Below, piece by piece: positions 1-8,370 of a stretch of 64,000 bases of DNA. The DNA comes from Thermoanaerobaculia bacterium. Lineage in GTDB: Bacteria > Acidobacteriota > Thermoanaerobaculia > Multivoradales > J023. The notes under the pieces were generated by a model, which was given only the letters and a program-made list of their open reading frames with translations, had not been told where the DNA came from and ran no database searches. Position 1 is the first letter of the stretch. Each line of letters begins with the position of its first letter. The position numbers and the translations under genes are program-made. The stretch lies in contig JALCBJ010000022.1 in NCBI GenBank assembly GCA_028066595.1, forward strand, positions 1 to 64,000, written 5' to 3'.

Positions 1-561
1 ATGGGCCTGAAGACTCTCATACGAAGCGGACCAGTTCTGCGGGGGAAGGTCACAATATTCATTGTCTACCCATGGGATTCCTCTACCGAGGGCTACTGAG
101 CACAATAATAGAGAAACCATGAATATCGAAATCTGGTCCGCTAGTGCCTCCGCCCTCGGGTGCTCCGGGTTGAGGCGGAGAAACTCCAAAACAGGTACCA
201 AGTCCGCTGATGGATACAGTCTCATGTTCCCATCGCGAGTAGCCTCCCGAACGATCAGCTCATGGAGCTTGCGCGGGTCTACCTCCGAGGGATCAGGCCG
301 TGGCACGCGCTCGCGAAAACCCTCAAGCTCCAACACCTCGAGGTGTGGCTCTACAGATTCCGGAATCAATGAAATCCGGTCAAAGTAGCCAACATTTCCT
401 GCCGGAGATGAGCCTCGGCCGAGGTAGCCAGCAACGGGTTTCGGTACGGCAAAAGGGAACCTGTCATCAGGAACAAGGAGTTTGCCGAAGTAGAACAAGG
501 CGTGCTTCAACGAGGAGAATCCCGAATCTACATAGAGAGATTGAAAGATCACCTGCCTCAT
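1..561 (-). CDS. Partial unrecognised protein (N-terminal 187 residues)
   Basis: An uninterrupted minus-strand frame runs from an ATG at 559-561 to the left edge, where the gene is cut. An in-frame stop lies at 583-585 with no other ATG between, so the start is well fixed, although no clear Shine-Dalgarno is seen. The protein begins MRQVIFQSLY and contains ALFYFGKLLVPDD near residue 24. It has a proline/acid-rich middle and a hydrophobic stretch near residue 160 (FMVSLLLCSVALG). I do not recognise it. The opening loosely recalls DUF6236-like proteins that assign a cell-bound effector, but that is weak. It lies 42 bases downstream of the formate dehydrogenase stop on the same strand, yet is only about 54% G+C by hand count of bases 1-540, against about 62% next door. 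This suggests a different origin. Confidence 0.7.
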   Translation of the reverse strand, partial: MRQVIFQSLYVDSGFSSLKHALFYFGKLLVPDDRFPFAVPKPVAGYLGRGSSPAGNVGYFDRISLIPESVEPHLEVLELEGFRERVPRPDPSEVDPRKLHELIVREATRDGNMRLYPSADLVPVLEFLRLNPEHPRAEALADQISIFMVSLLLCSVALGRGIPWVDNEYCDLPPQNWSASYESLQAH

Positions 562-603
562 GGGGATCTTGTCAAACTTGGCCTACGTTTGGCGCCGGCT
601 GAG

Positions 604-3369
604 CTAACCGACAGCCGCGAACGCTCCACGGAACATGCTTTCCGGCGTCGACTCTTCCACCACCTCGATGCGCGCCGCACACACCTTGTACTCTCCTGTG
701 CCGGTCACCTTGTCACCGGCATCGGTGGTGAGGTAGTTGGTGCGGACGTCGGGAAAGTGAAAAGGCATCCAGATCGCGTTGCGTCGGACCTGGCGGCTAT
801 ACATGGCACGACAGCGGACACGGCCGCGGCGGGTGACGATGTCGACGAGTTGGCCGTCCTTCACTCCGAGCTGTTTGGCTTTCTTGGGGTGGATCTCGAC
901 AAAAGCCTCGGGCTGCTTCAGCGTCAGCCCGTCGGATCGGCGGGTCTGCGTGGCTGCGTTGTAGTGATACAGCGTGCGTCCTGTGGACAGGATGAGCGGA
1001 TACTCGGGATCGGCCTGCTCGAACGGTGGCTGAAATTCCACCGGTTGGAACAGGCCCTTACCCCGCAGTATGCCGTCCTTGTGGAGGTATTCCGTCGACG
1101 GCGCATCCGGCGTTGTGACCGGCCACTGCAACCCGCCTTCGTTCTCGATGCGTTCGTAACTGATGCCCGCGAACTTGGGTGACAGCGACGCCATCTCGGC
1201 GTAGATCTCTCGTGGATGCTGGTAGTCGGGCTGCTCGAGCCCGACGCGTTTCATGAGCTCGCGCAGGATCCACCAGTCAGGCTTGGCATCGCCCGGTGGC
1301 TCGACCGCCTTCCGAACCCTCTGGACCCGGCGGTCCGAGTTCGTGAACACACCGTCCTTCTCGGCGAAGCAGGCGGCAGGGAGCACAACGTCGGCCCAGC
1401 GGCAACTCTCGTTGAAAAAGATGTCTTGCACGACCACGAAGTCGAGCTGGTTCATGCCCTCCTCGACCTTGCAGACGTTGGGCTCCGAGACCACGATGTC
1501 CTCACCCATGAGGAACATGCCTCGGATCTGCTGACCCATCACCTTCATCATCTGATTCAGATTGAGGCCCGGCGAGGTCGGCTGCTCGACGCCCCAGGCG
1601 TCACCGAACTTCTTCCGCACGTCCGGCTCGTGCCAGTTCTGATAGCCGGGATAGAAGACCGGCGTAGCACCGGAGTCGTTGGCGCCCTGGACGTTGTTCT
1701 GGCCGCGTAGCGGATTCATGCCAGCGGAACGGACTCCGAGGTGGCCGGTCATCAGCACCAAGTTCGACAACGCGTAGACATTGTCGGTCCCGGTCGTGTG
1801 CTCGGTGATGCCCAGCGTGTAATAGATGCCGGCCTTCGGCGTCGCGGCATAGGCACGTGCGACCTCGCGAATCATCTCTGCCGGCACTCCGGTGACCTTC
1901 TCCGCCTCTTCCGGCGGATAGTTCAGCACCGTGTCACGCACGGCTTCGAAGTTCTCCGTATTCGTGGCGATGAAGTCTTTGTCGACCAGGTCTTCGGTCA
2001 CGATGACGTGCGCCATGGCGTTCAGCAGCCAGACATCGGTGCCCGGCTTCAGCTGCATGTGCCAATCGGCGATGTCCGACAACCAGATGGCGCGCGGGTC
2101 CGACACGGCGAGCTTAGCACCTCGGCGCACCGCTCGTTTCATCTCCATCGCGATGATGGGGTGGGCCTCGGTGGTGTTCGAGCCCGTGACGAAGAGGAAC
2201 TCAGCGTCCCGGATCTCCGGGATCGAGTTCGTCATGGCTCCGGCTCCGTACGTGGTCACCAGACCGGCGACCGTGGGGGCGTGTCACGTTGCCGCGCATT
2301 GATGAACGTTGTGTGTTCGAAACGCGGCCCTCGCCATCTTCTGTACGAGGTAGTTCTCCTCGCCGGTACAGCGGCTCGAGCTGACAAAGGCCAGGGAGTC
2401 GGGGCCGTGTTGCTCGGCGATCCGGATCAGACCCTGGGCCGCGCGATCCAGTGCTTCGTCCCACGTGGCTGGGTGCAGTCCACCATCGTCGCCCCGTACC
2501 AGCGGCGTCGTCAGCCGCTCCTCGTGGTGTACGAAGTCGTTGGCGAAACGTCCTTTCACACAGGTATTGCCGTCGTTCACCGTGGTACCTGGATCCGGTG
2601 CCGTCACCTTGACGACACGGTTGGCCTCGCGGTCGACGTTGAGCTGGATCTGGCAGCCTACGCCGCAGAAATTACACGTGGTCTGGACCTTCTCCAGCTC
2701 CTTCTCGGGCTTGCCCCAAAGAAGTGCAGGCTTGTCCGACATGGCACCCGTGGGACATACGTCGACGCATCCGCCGCAAAGCTCGCACGTGGAGTCGGTC
2801 AACGCGACCCGGTCGGCGGTCGAGATCGTCGTCGTCGCACCTCGACCGGCGAGACTGATGGCGGAGACCGCTTCGACCTGATCGCAGTAGCGCGTGCACA
2901 GAGAGCACAGGATGCAGTGCTCGGGCCGGTACTGGATGAAGCGGTTGTCGTCGAGCGGACGATCGGCGCGAACCTGCTCCACCGCTGGCCACGGCCCGGC
3001 CGTGCCGTAGAGATCGGCGTGAGACCAGAGTTTCGACGGCTCGTTGCTCTCCGCCTCTTCGCGTGTCTGTACGGTGTCGGCCTGATGCAGCGCGACGATG
3101 AACTGCTGGTTGCGGCGCACCTTGTCGGTCTGGGTACGTACCACCATCCCCGATGCCGCTTTGTAGGAACACGCCGGTTGCATGAGACGCGCACCCTCCA
3201 CTTCCACCAAGCACATGCGGCAAGCACCCGCTGGCTCGAGGCGCGGATCCCAACACAGGGTCGGAATTTCGATTTCGGCACGCGCAGCCACCTGGAGGAC
3301 GGTCTCGCCGTCTTCAAAGGAGAGCTCGTTACCATCGATGACGATGAATTGCTTCTTGCTGTCAGACAT
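604..3369 (-). CDS. fdhA: Selenocysteine-containing formate dehydrogenase, catalytic alpha subunit (in-frame UGA)
   Basis: Oxidises formate to CO2 (or the reverse) at a Mo/W-bis-pterin site and passes electrons to the NuoF-like partner upstream. Reading through TGA at 2284-2286 gives one 921-residue protein. A [2Fe-2S] ferredoxin domain has C39, C50, C53 and C67. Two [4Fe-4S] motifs follow (C152/155/158/162 and C195/198/201/205), then the molybdopterin [4Fe-4S] motif C232/235/239/270. Residue 362 (UGA) is followed by HAPTVAGL, exactly where FDH enzymes carry Sec or Cys before the catalytic His. The two halves align to one family with no frame change or missing residues, so this is not a pseudogene. 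No cysteines occur between 67 and 152, so the His-Cys3 cluster of NuoG-like relatives is absent. The start at 3369 has AGAGG seven bases upstream. Gene callers would split it at 2259/2284. Confidence 0.93.
2254..2286 (-). promoter_or_regulatory. Bacterial SECIS-like hairpin after the Sec UGA
   Basis: Directly 3' of the UGA (2286-2284) there are 11 bases and then a hairpin. The arms are GGUCGCC (2272-2266) and GGUGACC (2260-2254), seven pairs with one G-U, closing the loop GGUCU (2265-2261). The E. coli fdhF SECIS, as I remember it, also starts 11 bases after UGA and exposes a GGUCU apical loop that SelB binds. Spacing and loop match, while the E. coli bulged U is here a C opposite G. This supports selenocysteine insertion rather than termination. 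Confidence 0.85.
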
Positions 3370-3483
3370 GGGGTCGCCTCTGCTATGCGGTCTGATTGGC
3401 TGTTGTCTGGCTACCGCGGATCACGAATGGGGCGGTCGACCGGCGACCGTCTCCTCCGACGCGGACCGTGGTTCTCGGTGTCG

Positions 3484-5001
3484 TCATGCGCTCCGCCCGA
3501 ATTCCCCTGGGAAGTACTTGATCGCCGAGGTCAGGGGCCAAGACGCAGCTTGTCCCAAACCGCAGATCGACGCCTGCTCCATACCCCACGACACCTCGTC
3601 GAGGTGCGACAAGGCCGCCGGGTCGCGGTTCTCGAGGTAGCGCTCCAGAGTCTGGCGAACGATCTGCGTGCCGATACGGCAGGGGGAACACTGACCGCAG
3701 CTCTCGTACTCGAAAAAGATGGCCTGGTGAAGAGCGGCTTCCACCATGTCCACCGTCTCGTTGAGGACGACGACGCCGGCCGAGCCGAGCATGCAGCCTT
3801 CCTCCTGGAGAGACTTGAAGTCCATGGTCACATCCACTTTCGACGCCGGCAGGTAGCCGCTCGAAGCGCCGCCGGGTGAGAACGCCTTCAGCGTGCCGTC
3901 GACTCCACCCGCCAGCTCCAGCAGCTCCGCCATGGAGGTTCCCATGGGCGCCTCGTAGACGCCGGGCTTGTTCACATGACCCGACATGCAATACAGCTTG
4001 GTGCCGGGTTGCGTCGCGCCGAGGTCCTTCCACCACTGCCCACCGCGCAGGACGATGGCCGTCATGTTCGCGATGGTCTCGACGTTCTGGATCAGCGTCG
4101 GCTTGCCTCGGAATCCCTTCTCCACCGGAAATGGCGGCTTCATACGCGGCATGCCACGCTTGCCTTCCAGGGACTCGAGGAGCGCCGTCTCTTCTCCACA
4201 GATATAGGCGCCGTGTCCTTCGACGAAATGCCAACGAAGTTCGTCGTCGAGATCGCCACGGGTCTTGGCCTCCTCGACCGCCCTTTCCATGGCGTGCACC
4301 GCGCGGCGAAACTCGCCGCGCGTGTAGAGGTAGACGTCCCTGGCTTCCAGGACCTCGGCTGCGATGGCCAACCCCTCGATCACCAGATGGGGTCGGCGCA
4401 GCATCACTTCACGATCCTTGAACGTACCGGGCTCACCCTCGTCGGCATTGAGAACGACGTACCGTTCCGTCTCTTCTTGGTTCCGGATGGCTCGCCACTT
4501 GATGTGCGCCGGAAATCCGGCTCCCCCGCGACCGGACAGGCCCGACGTCTCCAACTCCCCGAGCAGCCACTCCGGCCCTTCCCGTCTTACCCGGCGCAAG
4601 GCGTCGTACGACTCGGCGTCACGACCGGAGAGGTTCAGTGGCAGATCCGGATCGTCGGGCGACAAATGTGTCGTCACCGGCGGCTCTTCGGCATCGGGAT
4701 CCCAAGAAGCAGGAGCCACGTCACAACGACCGAGGCATGACGCCCAGGTGTTGGCGACGCCGGCGGCATCGAGATCGGCCTTGAGGTCTTCGCAGCCGTG
4801 GAGCTGGCAAGACAGCCCCTGACACACCCGAACACCGGCTTCAGGCTCGCGCAGCAGACTGTAGAACGTACCCACCCCGTACACGTCGGCCGCCGGCACG
4901 CCGGAGCGCTGACGAACCTCGTCGGAAGTACCGGGACGGAGGCCTCCGAGATCGTCGAGCAGGGGGAGCACGGCTTCGCGGCTAGCGCCCTTGGGTAGCA
5001 T
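3484..5001 (-). CDS. NAD-binding flavoprotein subunit of formate dehydrogenase (NuoE-like/NuoF fusion, FdsB type)
   Basis: The diaphorase partner of the formate dehydrogenase alpha subunit, moving electrons between its iron-sulfur chain and NAD(H). The 505 residues begin with a short NuoE-like thioredoxin-fold domain with [2Fe-2S] cysteines C60, C65, C89 and C93. The NuoF body follows, with the glycine-rich FMN/NADH stretch SGRGGAGFP (about 156-164), NADEGEPGTFKDR (185-197) and the C-terminal [4Fe-4S] motif CGQCSPCR plus a later Cys (C435, C438, C441, C480). This fused arrangement matches FdsB/HndC-type subunits. It lies upstream of fdhA in the same orientation with a 114-base gap, presumably one transcript. 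No fdhD or molybdenum-cofactor gene is nearby. The ATG at 4999-5001 is the farthest start and fits the family length. Confidence 0.92.
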   Translation of the reverse strand: MLPKGASREAVLPLLDDLGGLRPGTSDEVRQRSGVPAADVYGVGTFYSLLREPEAGVRVCQGLSCQLHGCEDLKADLDAAGVANTWASCLGRCDVAPASWDPDAEEPPVTTHLSPDDPDLPLNLSGRDAESYDALRRVRREGPEWLLGELETSGLSGRGGAGFPAHIKWRAIRNQEETERYVVLNADEGEPGTFKDREVMLRRPHLVIEGLAIAAEVLEARDVYLYTRGEFRRAVHAMERAVEEAKTRGDLDDELRWHFVEGHGAYICGEETALLESLEGKRGMPRMKPPFPVEKGFRGKPTLIQNVETIANMTAIVLRGGQWWKDLGATQPGTKLYCMSGHVNKPGVYEAPMGTSMAELLELAGGVDGTLKAFSPGGASSGYLPASKVDVTMDFKSLQEEGCMLGSAGVVVLNETVDMVEAALHQAIFFEYESCGQCSPCRIGTQIVRQTLERYLENRDPAALSHLDEVSWGMEQASICGLGQAASWPLTSAIKYFPGEFGRSA

Positions 5002-5061
5002 GACGCCTACTCTATCGAAGACCGATGGTCCGGCGACCGCTCCCGAGGACTGTCTCCCCCC

Positions 5062-5412
5062 TCATTGGTTCGCCTGGCCCAGCAGTGGCTCGCCGCCGAC
5101 CTGCACGCCCTCCATCATGCGCCGCAGCATTTCTGAAGAGTGACGGAGCGCCTCCGCGCCGGCCGGAGTCAACCGGCAGTACTTGCGAGCTCGGCCCGGT
5201 CGTCCCGACTCGGGCCCTTCGACTCTGAACGAGAGATAGCCCTTGTCACCCAGGCGGTCCAACGTCGAATAGAGCGCGCCGATAGCGACGCTGCGTTCGG
5301 TGCGCGATTCGATCTCGCGCCGAAGGGCGCCGCCGTAAGCATCGTCGCCGAGGCGGGCGACGGCGAGCATGACGTAGAGCTCGAAGTCTCCGAGGATCTT
5401 CTTGGCTTTCAT
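5062..5412 (-). CDS. PadR-family transcriptional regulator
   Basis: A 116-residue winged-helix repressor of the PadR family. FELYVMLAVARLGDDAYGGALRREIE and GALYSTLDRLGDKGYLSFR are the hallmark helix and wing segments, followed by YCRLTPAGAEAL. The start at 5412 is preceded by GAGAG. The gene begins six bases after the stop of the ADOP permease on the same strand, so the two form one operon. In most Acidobacteriota modules the PadR gene precedes its permease, as in the second module at 11022-11387; here it follows. It probably represses its own operon, perhaps through the palindrome at 8249-8265. Confidence 0.92.
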   Translation of the reverse strand: MKAKKILGDFELYVMLAVARLGDDAYGGALRREIESRTERSVAIGALYSTLDRLGDKGYLSFRVEGPESGRPGRARKYCRLTPAGAEALRHSSEMLRRMMEGVQVGGEPLLGQANQ

Positions 5413-5418
5413 ATCTCT

Positions 5419-8208
5419 CTACCGCCCACGCAGTTCCTGACCGGGGATGCCGGACACTACCTTGCGTGCCGGCCAGGCACTGGCCCACGTCGTCGCCAGT
5501 CCCACGACGATGCCACTGACCAAGAGGGCCGGAGGATCGAGAGCGCGGATGCCTGGCACCAGGTCGCCCAGATTTGCTGCCAGGAGCAGCGCGGGGAGCA
5601 ATCCCAAGACGAATCCCACGGCCGCAAGGCGAACTCCGCCGGCGGCGACTGCCAGCACGAGCTGCCTTGGCGACGCACCGATCGCCTGACGAATCGCCAG
5701 CTCACGACTTCGCAGGCTCACGATGTAGGACACCAGCCCATAGATTCCCATCAGCGCGAGCAGCATTCCCAAGACCCCGATGCCAGCCAACCATCGAGAG
5801 GCTGTGGTGACCGTAGAGGTCTGAGCCTCGACGTAGCTGCGGTAGGTGCGCGGCGAGATCAACGGCAGCTCTCCCTCGGCGAGCTTCGATTCCTCACGCA
5901 GCGCCTGCAGGGCCGGCTCCGCGCCCTCCGAGCCTCGAACGATGACGACCGCGAATCGCTCTTCGGCTTCGAACGGCATCCAGAAATAGGGCAGGTCGCG
6001 CTGCGCTGGATTGAGGTACGCACCATCGGCCGCCACACCGACGATCTCCACCCTGCGAACGTCGTCTTTGCCGCCGTCCGGGTTGATGAGACGGAGCCGC
6101 TCACCGACCACTCCCTCGCCGAGCTCGGACGCGAAGTGCCGGGCGAACGACTGATTGACCACGATGATGTCGGTTCGCCCAGAGTGGGCTTCAAAGCTCT
6201 CGCCACGCTGGAGGGGAATACCCAGCGTCTCGAGGTACGAACCCGAGACGCCGTTGTAGAGCACGAGCTCGGGTTCGCGATCCCCGATGGCCACCTTGAG
6301 GTCGAATGCACCGGCCAGGAAGGTGCTCTCGGCGGAAACGGAAAATGCGGCGGCGTCGATCTCTGGCCTGGCCAGGAGCTCTTGGCGCAGTGCTTCCAGG
6401 GCCTCCAACTTGCCTTCTCCGGCCAGCTCACCCTGGACCAAGCCCCGACTCATGAGTGCCAACCGATCGGTGTCGAATCCCAGATCCGAGCTGTCGAGCC
6501 TGCCGGCGCTGCGCGTCATGGCCGCTGCGACCACGACGAAGACGACCGCCAATGCCACTTGCCCGACGATCAATGCACGGCGTAGCCACATGCCGCGACC
6601 ACTGCCGCCCGTTGCTTCACCCTTGAGCGAGGTCACCAGATCGGTACGCGCCCCTTCGAGAGCCGGGGCGAGTCCCAGCACGATGGTCGACACCAAGCCG
6701 AGGGTGAGTGCGAAGAGCAAGACTCCACCATCCTGGGAAACGTGCCAGACGAGCGGCATGTCCAAAGGCAAAATCGGCTGACGGAGGATTCCGGTCAATA
6801 CACGGGCCACCAGAACGCCGAGACCCGCGGCGGCCATGGCCGGCACAGCGCTCTCCATCAACAGCATGCGGACCAGGCGCGGCCGGCTCGCGCCCATCGA
6901 CAGACGGACCGCCATCTCCCGACGGCGACGCTGGCCGAGGGCCAGGGCCAGTCCCGCGGCATTGGAGCAAGCGATGAGCAGCACCAGTCCGCAGGCGAGC
7001 GCGATCAGTCCGAGCATCGCGAGGATCGGCGATCGCGCCTCCGGTGGCACGCGGCTGCCGTCGTCCTCGAGCAGCGAGAAGCCTCGCACACCGCCGTCCA
7101 CGTCGACCCATTCGCCTGGATGCTCCCGGCCGAGTCGCTGCGACAGCAGGTCGAGTTGCGCTCGCGCGCGGGAGGGTGTGGCGCCGTCGCGCAATCGAGC
7201 CAGCACGCCGTACTTGCGCTGCGCACGATTCTCCAAACCGTCGGCCCCGATGTTGGCGATGCCGCCATCGATCCCGGCAGGCAACCAGGCGTCGATCTGG
7301 AATCCCATCAATCTACTGGAGTAGCCCTTCGGCCCGACGCCGACGACGGTGAACACCTTGCCGTCGATACGAAGGCTCCGGCCCACGATGTCCGGGTCAG
7401 CACCGAATTCGCCATGCCAAAGGTCATGACTGAGCACGACGACCGGCGCGGCACCGCGTAGCGATGTCTCTTGGGCGGAGGGTAGGCGACCGATGGTCGG
7501 CACCAGACGCGTGATGCCGAAGAAGTCGTCGGCTACCAGCTCCACGAGCATCCTCTTTCGGACGTCTTCAGAACGCAGTTCGACTCCGGCCACTCGGAAC
7601 AGCGCCGTCGACTCGAGAGAGCCGACATCGGCGCGTACGTCCGCGTAGTCGGGAGCCGACACGTCTCCGAAGGCCTTCGAGGGATCGCTGGCCGCGGCAG
7701 TGTAAACACGGACGACGTCGGGTAGCGGCTCGGAGCCGAAGAGTAAGGCTCGGCTGAACGAGTAGATGGCGGTCGTTCCACCGATTCCGAGACCCAGCGA
7801 CAGGACGACGACGATCATCGGCATCGGGTGCTTGAGGAACGTGCGAACGGCAAGGCGGAGGTCGCTGAGAAGGTCGCGCATGGGCGCTCCATGGAGGTTG
7901 GGTTGGTGGTGGACGGTGACGCCTGGACGCCAGCGGACGTCGACACCCGACTTGAGGCCAGAGCCTGCGTCGCGGTGAGAGGGACCAAGGGAGCGGCGCC
8001 GAAACAAGCCGCCCAGCAGTGGCATCACAGAGTCCCGAGCCTGCCGCCGGTAGAACCGGCACGCCGCCTGCCGACCATCGCTACCCACACGCTCCTCGAA
8101 CTCGTCCTGCAAGTCGTCGAGGAGATAGCGTCGGTTGGCGCGCGACGTCAGTAAGGTAAGCAACCAGCGGCTCAGTCGGGGTGGTTCAGTAGATGGACGC
8201 CAAAACAT
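5419..8208 (-). CDS. ADOP-type MacB/FtsX permease
   Basis: A large ABC-transporter permease of the acidobacterial duplicated-orientation class (MacB_PCD/FtsX), likely acting with an unlinked ATPase on membrane-embedded substrates or peptides. From the ATG at 8206-8208 it has 929 residues. A soluble N-terminal segment (ANRRYLLDDLQDEFEER) typical of ADOP proteins comes first. The first membrane helix follows near LRLAVRTFLKHPMPMIVVVLSLGLG, then a periplasmic core domain, three helices with the RRRREMAVRLSMGASRPRLVRMLLMES signature, a second core domain and a final three-helix block (SRELAIRQAIGASPRQLV). The frame is open upstream to 8277 but those residues look non-coding, so I place the start at 8208. 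No ABC ATPase gene is nearby. The PadR gene follows directly. Confidence 0.88.
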   Translation of the reverse strand: MFWRPSTEPPRLSRWLLTLLTSRANRRYLLDDLQDEFEERVGSDGRQAACRFYRRQARDSVMPLLGGLFRRRSLGPSHRDAGSGLKSGVDVRWRPGVTVHHQPNLHGAPMRDLLSDLRLAVRTFLKHPMPMIVVVLSLGLGIGGTTAIYSFSRALLFGSEPLPDVVRVYTAAASDPSKAFGDVSAPDYADVRADVGSLESTALFRVAGVELRSEDVRKRMLVELVADDFFGITRLVPTIGRLPSAQETSLRGAAPVVVLSHDLWHGEFGADPDIVGRSLRIDGKVFTVVGVGPKGYSSRLMGFQIDAWLPAGIDGGIANIGADGLENRAQRKYGVLARLRDGATPSRARAQLDLLSQRLGREHPGEWVDVDGGVRGFSLLEDDGSRVPPEARSPILAMLGLIALACGLVLLIACSNAAGLALALGQRRRREMAVRLSMGASRPRLVRMLLMESAVPAMAAAGLGVLVARVLTGILRQPILPLDMPLVWHVSQDGGVLLFALTLGLVSTIVLGLAPALEGARTDLVTSLKGEATGGSGRGMWLRRALIVGQVALAVVFVVVAAAMTRSAGRLDSSDLGFDTDRLALMSRGLVQGELAGEGKLEALEALRQELLARPEIDAAAFSVSAESTFLAGAFDLKVAIGDREPELVLYNGVSGSYLETLGIPLQRGESFEAHSGRTDIIVVNQSFARHFASELGEGVVGERLRLINPDGGKDDVRRVEIVGVAADGAYLNPAQRDLPYFWMPFEAEERFAVVIVRGSEGAEPALQALREESKLAEGELPLISPRTYRSYVEAQTSTVTTASRWLAGIGVLGMLLALMGIYGLVSYIVSLRSRELAIRQAIGASPRQLVLAVAAGGVRLAAVGFVLGLLPALLLAANLGDLVPGIRALDPPALLVSGIVVGLATTWASAWPARKVVSGIPGQELRGR

Positions 8209-8248
8209 GGTCGAAGAGGATCCAGTAGACGTGTGCCGGGTAGCACAA

Positions 8249-8268
8249 ACTCTACATTGCAGAGTATA
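8249..8268 (-). promoter_or_regulatory. Candidate PadR operator overlapping a -10 box
   Basis: The sequence ACTCTACATTGCAGAGT (8249-8265) is an inverted repeat with 5-bp arms around a 7-base centre. On the minus strand it overlaps TATACT (8268-8263), a good -10 hexamer for the permease-PadR operon starting at 8208. It shares ATGTAGA with the inverted repeat upstream of the second PadR gene (11394-11430). Assignment to PadR is inference. Confidence 0.45.
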
Positions 8269-8370
8269 CGAACCCAAGACAGCTTTGTTGCGTCCATCGG
8301 CTCGAAGTTCTATTCCAGACTCAGAGACTCCGCCTCGGACCGTCGCCGACCGCAGGGCCCCGACTCGCGC

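Noticed and set aside
62-602. Short plus-strand frames at the left end
   Set aside because: The minus strand carries a continuous 187-codon frame with natural composition; the plus frames are Ser/Arg/Thr-rich shadows.
604-2286. Reading the formate dehydrogenase as two genes or a nonsense-mutated pseudogene
   Set aside because: The TGA is exactly at the Sec/Cys active-site codon, no residues are missing on either side, and a SECIS-like hairpin follows.
1741-3879. A 712-codon plus-strand open frame
   Set aside because: It is antisense to fdhA and its partner, has Arg/His-rich non-protein-like composition and no recognisable domain; long antisense frames are expected at this G+C.
5140-6585. 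A 481-codon plus-strand open frame
   Set aside because: It is a shadow of the ADOP permease on the other strand, with no family motif or ribosome site.
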